Shown here in pieces: positions 6,160-9,439 of a DNA stretch of 9,439 nt. The notes under the pieces were generated by a model. That model was not told where the DNA came from and ran no database searches. It worked only from the letters and a program-made list of their open reading frames with translations. Position 1 is the stretch's first letter. Every line of letters begins with the position of its first letter. The stretch is taken from assembly GCA_020629595.1 (NCBI GenBank), contig JAHDDA010000081.1:1-9439 (forward strand), given 5' to 3'. The stretch is from Chitinophagales bacterium. GTDB taxonomy: Bacteria; Bacteroidota; Bacteroidia; Chitinophagales; UBA2359. The translations under genes and the position numbers were made by a program.

Positions 6160-7176
6160 ATGTCATTTGCTGAATTACCAATGATTTTGGGTTTCTTACT
6201 TGCTGCGTACTCGGTTGTAGGAAACGATGTTATACAAACTTTGGGTACATTTTTAAGTTCAAATGAAAAACGCCCTTGGTATGTATTATGGGCTTTTGCG
6301 GCTAGTATTTTAAGTGCTGTTTTAATTTTTGGATGGGCAAATGGTGATATTGATTATGGAAGATTAGATAAAATTGATATTCCTGAGACGCTAAGTTGGT
6401 GGTTTGTTTTACCACCACTTGTGTTAATGTTCATAACCCGATTTGGTATTCCTGTTAGTACAACTTTCTTAATTTTAACTTTTTTCTCTCCAAAAGCTTT
6501 AAATCCAATGGTCATAAAATCTGTTACAGGCTATTTGGTAGCTTTTGGTACAGGCGCTTTTGTTTATTATTTAATTTCTTCGATTACTGAACGGCGTTTT
6601 GCTGAAAAACAGTTAGGTGCAGATAATTCTTTTTGGAACAATAAGCAATTTTGGACTATTGCACAATGGTTTGCAACAGGTTTTTTATGGTGGCAGTGGC
6701 TAACCCAAGACCTTGCTAATATTTATGTTTATTTATTAGCTGGAGCTGGAGGTACTGGTAATATTGATGCACTTACGTTTTTTCTATCACTTTTTGCCAT
6801 TTTATTGCTTTTAGCATACACTTTTTATGCAAAAGGTGGTGCTATTCAAAACATAGTAAAAAGAAAAAATAATACTGACGACATACGTTCTGCAACATTT
6901 ATTGATTTAATATATGGTGTGATTCTGTATCTTTTTAAGTACAATGCTTTAGGCTTGTGGGAAGGTAAAATTCCTATGAGTACCACTTGGGTATTCCTTG
7001 GTTTATTAGCTGGACGTGAATTATTTATGCGTTTGCGTTTAGAAGGTAAAGTTTTAAAAGAAGATTGGAAAGATATAGGTTTAGATTTAATTAAAGTTTT
7101 CTCTGGTTTGGTAATTAGTATTTTATTAGTATATATAATGAGATTAGCACAAGGTCAACCCTTTTTTAGTGTTTAA
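6160..7176 (+). CDS. Divergent PiT/PHO4-like membrane transporter
   Basis: Polytopic membrane protein of 338 residues with about nine or ten hydrophobic segments. I place it as a distant inorganic phosphate transporter (PiT, PHO4) relative from a duplicated pattern. First half: GNDVIQTLG at 21-29, then GIPVSTTF at 96-103. Second half: TQDLANIYVY at 182-191, then IPMSTTWV at 271-278. Canonical PiT proteins have GANDVANxxG and PVSTTH in each half. Here the acidic D23/D184 and the STT triplets are kept, while the second Asn of repeat 1 is Q26, the first Asn of repeat 2 is Q183, and both STTH histidines are replaced (F103, W277). The usual large cytoplasmic loop is reduced to a short basic segment (about 225-245). 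The gene is alone in its unit: divergent from the PhoB-like regulator, followed by an intrinsic terminator, with no phoU beside it. Transport of phosphate is possible but not shown; another anion or a sensory role would also fit. Confidence 0.72.
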   Translation: MSFAELPMILGFLLAAYSVVGNDVIQTLGTFLSSNEKRPWYVLWAFAASILSAVLIFGWANGDIDYGRLDKIDIPETLSWWFVLPPLVLMFITRFGIPVSTTFLILTFFSPKALNPMVIKSVTGYLVAFGTGAFVYYLISSITERRFAEKQLGADNSFWNNKQFWTIAQWFATGFLWWQWLTQDLANIYVYLLAGAGGTGNIDALTFFLSLFAILLLLAYTFYAKGGAIQNIVKRKNNTDDIRSATFIDLIYGVILYLFKYNALGLWEGKIPMSTTWVFLGLLAGRELFMRLRLEGKVLKEDWKDIGLDLIKVFSGLVISILLVYIMRLAQGQPFFSV

Positions 7177-7198
7177 AGTATTAAAATATTTACTAATT

Positions 7199-7234
7199 AA
7201 AACCTCAAACTACAATTGTAATTTGAGGTTTTTT
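7199..7234 (+). terminator. Rho-independent terminator of the PiT-like gene
   Basis: AACCTCAAA (7201-7209) pairs perfectly with TTTGAGGTT (7222-7230). The inner part adds TAC/GTA pairs (7211-7213 with 7218-7220) after a C-A mismatch, closing on an AATT loop. Outer A-T pairs extend the stem to 7199-7232, and the 3' side continues as a T tract. It lies 22 nt after the PiT-like stop and 27 nt before the carboxylase ATG, so it separates the two transcription units. Confidence 0.92.
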
Positions 7235-7261
7235 TATTTTTACAGCATTAAATTTTGAAGA

Positions 7262-8806
7262 ATGATAGAAAAGTTACAAGAACTTAACAAAAAAAAGGAA
7301 GCAGCAAAAATAGGTGGAGGTTATAAAAGAATTGAATCCCAACATAAAAAAGGCAAGCTGACAGCAAGGGAAAGGATAGAACTATTACTAGATGCTGGTT
7401 CTTTTGAAGAAATAGGAATGTTCGTAACACATCGTTCAACAAATTTTGGATTAGAAAATCAAAAATACTTAGGTGATGGAGTGGTAACAGGATATGGTAC
7501 AGTAAACGGAAGATTAATTTATGTGTATTCACAAGATTTTACCGTATTTGGTGGTTCATTATCGGAAACACACGCCGAAAAAATTTGTAAGTTAATGGAT
7601 TTAGCACTTAAAAATGGAGCTCCTGTTGTTGGATTGAATGATTCAGGAGGTGCTAGAATACAAGAAGGTGTAGTTTCATTGGGTGGATATGCCGATATAT
7701 TTTACAGAAACACTAAAGCAAGTGGTGTAATTCCTCAAGTTTCTTTAATAATGGGACCTTGTGCTGGTGGAGCTGTTTATTCTCCTGCAATAACAGATTT
7801 TATATTTATGGTAGAAAATACTTCTTATATGTTTGTAACCGGACCGAATGTAGTGAAAACGGTAACACACGAAGAAGTAACAAGTGAAGATTTAGGAGGT
7901 GCTTCAGCACATTCATCAAAATCAGGAGTTACACATTTTAGTTGTGCTAATGAAGTTCAGTGTATTGAAGATTTTAAAAAGCTACTATCTTATATTCCTC
8001 AAAATTGTGAAGAAGATGCACCCAATAAAAATTATGAGCCTAAGGCAACTGAAACTAGAAAAGAGCTTTTGGAAATTATACCAGAAAACCCTAATCAACC
8101 TTATGATATAAGAGAAGTTATTGATGGAATTTCTGATACAAATAGTTTTTTTGAAGTTCATAAAAACTTTGCTGAAAATATTGTTGTTGGATTTACCCGA
8201 ATCGCTGGTAGAAGCATTGGTGTTGTTGCTAATCAACCTGCTTATTTAGCGGGAGTTTTAGATATTAACTCTTCAAGAAAAGCAGCAAGGTTTGTTCGTT
8301 TTTGTAATGCATTTAATATTCCGTTATTGGTTTTAGTAGATGTACCAGGTTTTTTACCAGGAACAGATCAAGAATGGAATGGTATAATTACTAATGGTGC
8401 AAAATTGTTGTATGCTTTCAGTGAAGCAACTGTGCCTAAAATAACAGTTATTACCAGAAAAGCCTATGGTGGAGCTTATGATGTTATGAACTCAAAACAT
8501 ATTGGAGCAGATTTGAACTATGCTTGGCCCTCTGCAGAAATTGCAGTTATGGGAGCAAAAGGAGCAGCCGAAATTATTTTTAAAAAGGAAATAAAGCAAG
8601 CAGATAAGCCAGAAGACAAACTAAATGAAAAAATTAAGGAATACGAAGGCAAATTTGCTAATCCTTATAGAGCTGCCGAACGTGGTTTTATCGATGAGGT
8701 TATAGACCCAAGTGAAACGAGAACTAAACTGATAAAAGGGTTTAAAATGTTGGAAAATAAAGTAGATTCAATGCCAAGAAAAAAACATGGTAATATTCCT
8801 TTATAA
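7262..8806 (+). CDS. pccB: Acyl-CoA carboxylase carboxyltransferase (beta) subunit, propionyl-CoA type
   Basis: Transfers carboxyl from carboxybiotin to an acyl-CoA, most likely propionyl-CoA giving methylmalonyl-CoA, as the beta subunit of a cytoplasmic holoenzyme. At 514 residues it has the usual full length, with two crotonase-fold halves. N-half: KLTARERIELLLD at 32-44, NDSGGARIQEG at 126-136, oxyanion-hole GPCAGGAVYSP at 165-175. C-half: DVPGFLPGTDQE at 360-371, second oxyanion-hole segment YGGAYDVM at 402-409, and NPYRAAERGFIDEVI at 467-481. D407 in AYDVM is the position where, in Streptomyces enzymes, Asp goes with propionyl-CoA and Ile with acetyl-CoA specificity. No biotin carboxylase or biotin carrier gene is in the window, so the alpha partner is encoded elsewhere. 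A methylmalonyl-CoA decarboxylase alpha subunit is the main alternative, as the families are close. Followed 11 nt later by an asparaginase gene. Confidence 0.93.
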   Translation: MIEKLQELNKKKEAAKIGGGYKRIESQHKKGKLTARERIELLLDAGSFEEIGMFVTHRSTNFGLENQKYLGDGVVTGYGTVNGRLIYVYSQDFTVFGGSLSETHAEKICKLMDLALKNGAPVVGLNDSGGARIQEGVVSLGGYADIFYRNTKASGVIPQVSLIMGPCAGGAVYSPAITDFIFMVENTSYMFVTGPNVVKTVTHEEVTSEDLGGASAHSSKSGVTHFSCANEVQCIEDFKKLLSYIPQNCEEDAPNKNYEPKATETRKELLEIIPENPNQPYDIREVIDGISDTNSFFEVHKNFAENIVVGFTRIAGRSIGVVANQPAYLAGVLDINSSRKAARFVRFCNAFNIPLLVLVDVPGFLPGTDQEWNGIITNGAKLLYAFSEATVPKITVITRKAYGGAYDVMNSKHIGADLNYAWPSAEIAVMGAKGAAEIIFKKEIKQADKPEDKLNEKIKEYEGKFANPYRAAERGFIDEVIDPSETRTKLIKGFKMLENKVDSMPRKKHGNIPL

Positions 8807-8817
8807 AATTTTAAAAT

Positions 8818-9345
8818 ATGGAAGTATTTAATCCCAAAATTCCTAAAGATGATGCCATAAGAATATTTGTAACTGGTGGTACATTTGATAAGGAATACAA
8901 TATGATTACAGGGGAATTATATTTTAAAGATACACACTTGTTAAAAATGTTTGCATTAGGAAGATGTACACTAGATATTAGAGTGCAAACACTAATGATG
9001 ATTGACAGTTTAGAAATGGACGAAGAAGATAGGTCTTTAATTTTTAGAAATTGTAAACGCTGTGAAGAAGATAATATAATTATTACACATGGAACAGATA
9101 CTATGCCTGTAACAGCAAATTATCTTGCTCAATTTAAGTTAGAAAAAACAATAGTTTTAACTGGAGCAATGATACCTTGGGCTTTTGGGACTTCAAGTGA
9201 TGGTTTTTTTAATTTAGGAGCAGCTACAGCATTTGTTCAAGCTTTGCCAAATGGCGTATATGTTGCTATGAATGGTCGTGTTTTTTCTTGGGATAATGTT
9301 AAAAAGAATAAGAAAACTGGTTTTTTTGAAGCATTAGATGATTAA
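8818..9345 (+). CDS. Single-domain type I/II asparaginase-like protein
   Basis: Asparaginase N-terminal domain only, 175 residues against roughly 320-350 for the two-domain enzymes. All active-site positions of E. coli AnsB that lie in this domain can be matched: TGGT with T22 (AnsB T12), DS at 63-64 (S58), HGTDTM with T93 and D94 (T89, D90), LTGAM at 114-118, SSDGFFNLGAA at 126-136, MNGRVF at 151-156 and a lysine, K162, in DNVKKN (equivalent of K162). It ends cleanly at a TAA right after this lysine region, so the C-terminal domain is absent and not obviously frameshifted away. Stand-alone domains of about this length are known in other bacteria, so I treat it as an intact gene. Asparagine hydrolysis is the expected reaction but activity in this short form is uncertain. 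Probably co-transcribed with pccB (11-nt gap, ATG after TTTTAAAAT). No signal peptide, so cytoplasmic. Confidence 0.85.
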   Translation: MEVFNPKIPKDDAIRIFVTGGTFDKEYNMITGELYFKDTHLLKMFALGRCTLDIRVQTLMMIDSLEMDEEDRSLIFRNCKRCEEDNIIITHGTDTMPVTANYLAQFKLEKTIVLTGAMIPWAFGTSSDGFFNLGAATAFVQALPNGVYVAMNGRVFSWDNVKKNKKTGFFEALDD

Positions 9346-9383
9346 GAAAACTTTTACTATGAAACTTTGCTGGTTAGTGTTAA

Positions 9384-9415
9384 CAAGGGACATTCAGTAT
9401 TACCCTAAGTACTTG
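9384..9415 (+). repeat. Possible degenerate relative of the CAAGGG hairpins
   Basis: Downstream of the asparaginase gene, CAAGGGA (9384-9390) repeats the first seven bases of hairpin 2, and ATTCA follows as in hairpin 1 (whose segment reads GGATTCACTCCC). CCC (9403-9405) and CTTG (9412-9415) could pair with parts of the left arm, but with a long interruption. This is weak and may be chance in AT-rich DNA. The rest of the terminal 94 bases shows no gene beyond a 22-codon frame at 9359-9427 that I do not credit. Confidence 0.2.
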
Positions 9416-9439
9416 AAAATCATATAAAATAATCGTATT

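Noticed and set aside
7249..7257. TAAATTTTG close to the TAnnTTTG promoter box before pccB
   Set aside because: It ends only 4 nt before the ATG, so transcription would begin at or inside the start codon, and no -33 element has the right spacing.
9359..9427. 22-codon frame starting MKLCWLVLTRD after the asparaginase gene
   Set aside because: Too short, no recognisable motif, no ribosome-binding or promoter evidence; likely chance.

Overview
The window looks like an AT-rich Bacteroidota chromosome segment. Three signs point there. Start codons follow A/T-rich leaders without Shine-Dalgarno sequences, a TAnnTTTG-type -7 box stands before one gene, and the protein families (ExuT-like MFS + SDR + KDG kinase + KDPG aldolase, short PhoR-like kinase, PccB) are typical of that phylum. 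Genus cannot be fixed from this sequence. All assignments come from reading motifs by eye; no database search was run.

Layout. (1) 1-3964, plus strand: the 3' part of a uronate catabolic operon. It encodes an ExuT-like sugar-acid importer (5' end outside the window), an SDR oxidoreductase, 2-keto-3-deoxygluconate kinase and KDPG aldolase. Together they would import an unsaturated uronate or its keto product, reduce it to KDG, phosphorylate it to KDPG and split it to pyruvate and glyceraldehyde-3-phosphate. The order fits alginate (or pectin) breakdown; lyases and a KdgF-type enzyme would be expected upstream of the window. Each of the three intergenic gaps carries a related CAAGGG/CCCTTG-type hairpin. 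(2) 4053-5976, minus strand: a two-component system, OmpR/PhoB-type regulator then PhoR-like kinase, separated by an unusual 190-bp gap. It is convergent with the uronate operon. (3) 6160-7176, plus strand, divergent from the regulator: a divergent PiT/PHO4-like membrane protein with two degenerate signature repeats, preceded by a consensus-like -7 box and closed by a strong intrinsic terminator. (4) 7262-9345, plus strand: a propionyl-CoA-type carboxyltransferase beta subunit followed 11 nt later by a single-domain asparaginase. The last ~94 bases hold no convincing gene.

Most of this is conventional metabolism. The best leads are the recurring intercistronic hairpins, the PiT-like protein whose canonical signature residues are replaced, its divergent pairing with a kinase that has almost no extracellular domain, and an EF-hand-like acidic loop in the MFS transporter. 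I see no phage, IS, CRISPR, defence or RNA gene in the window.
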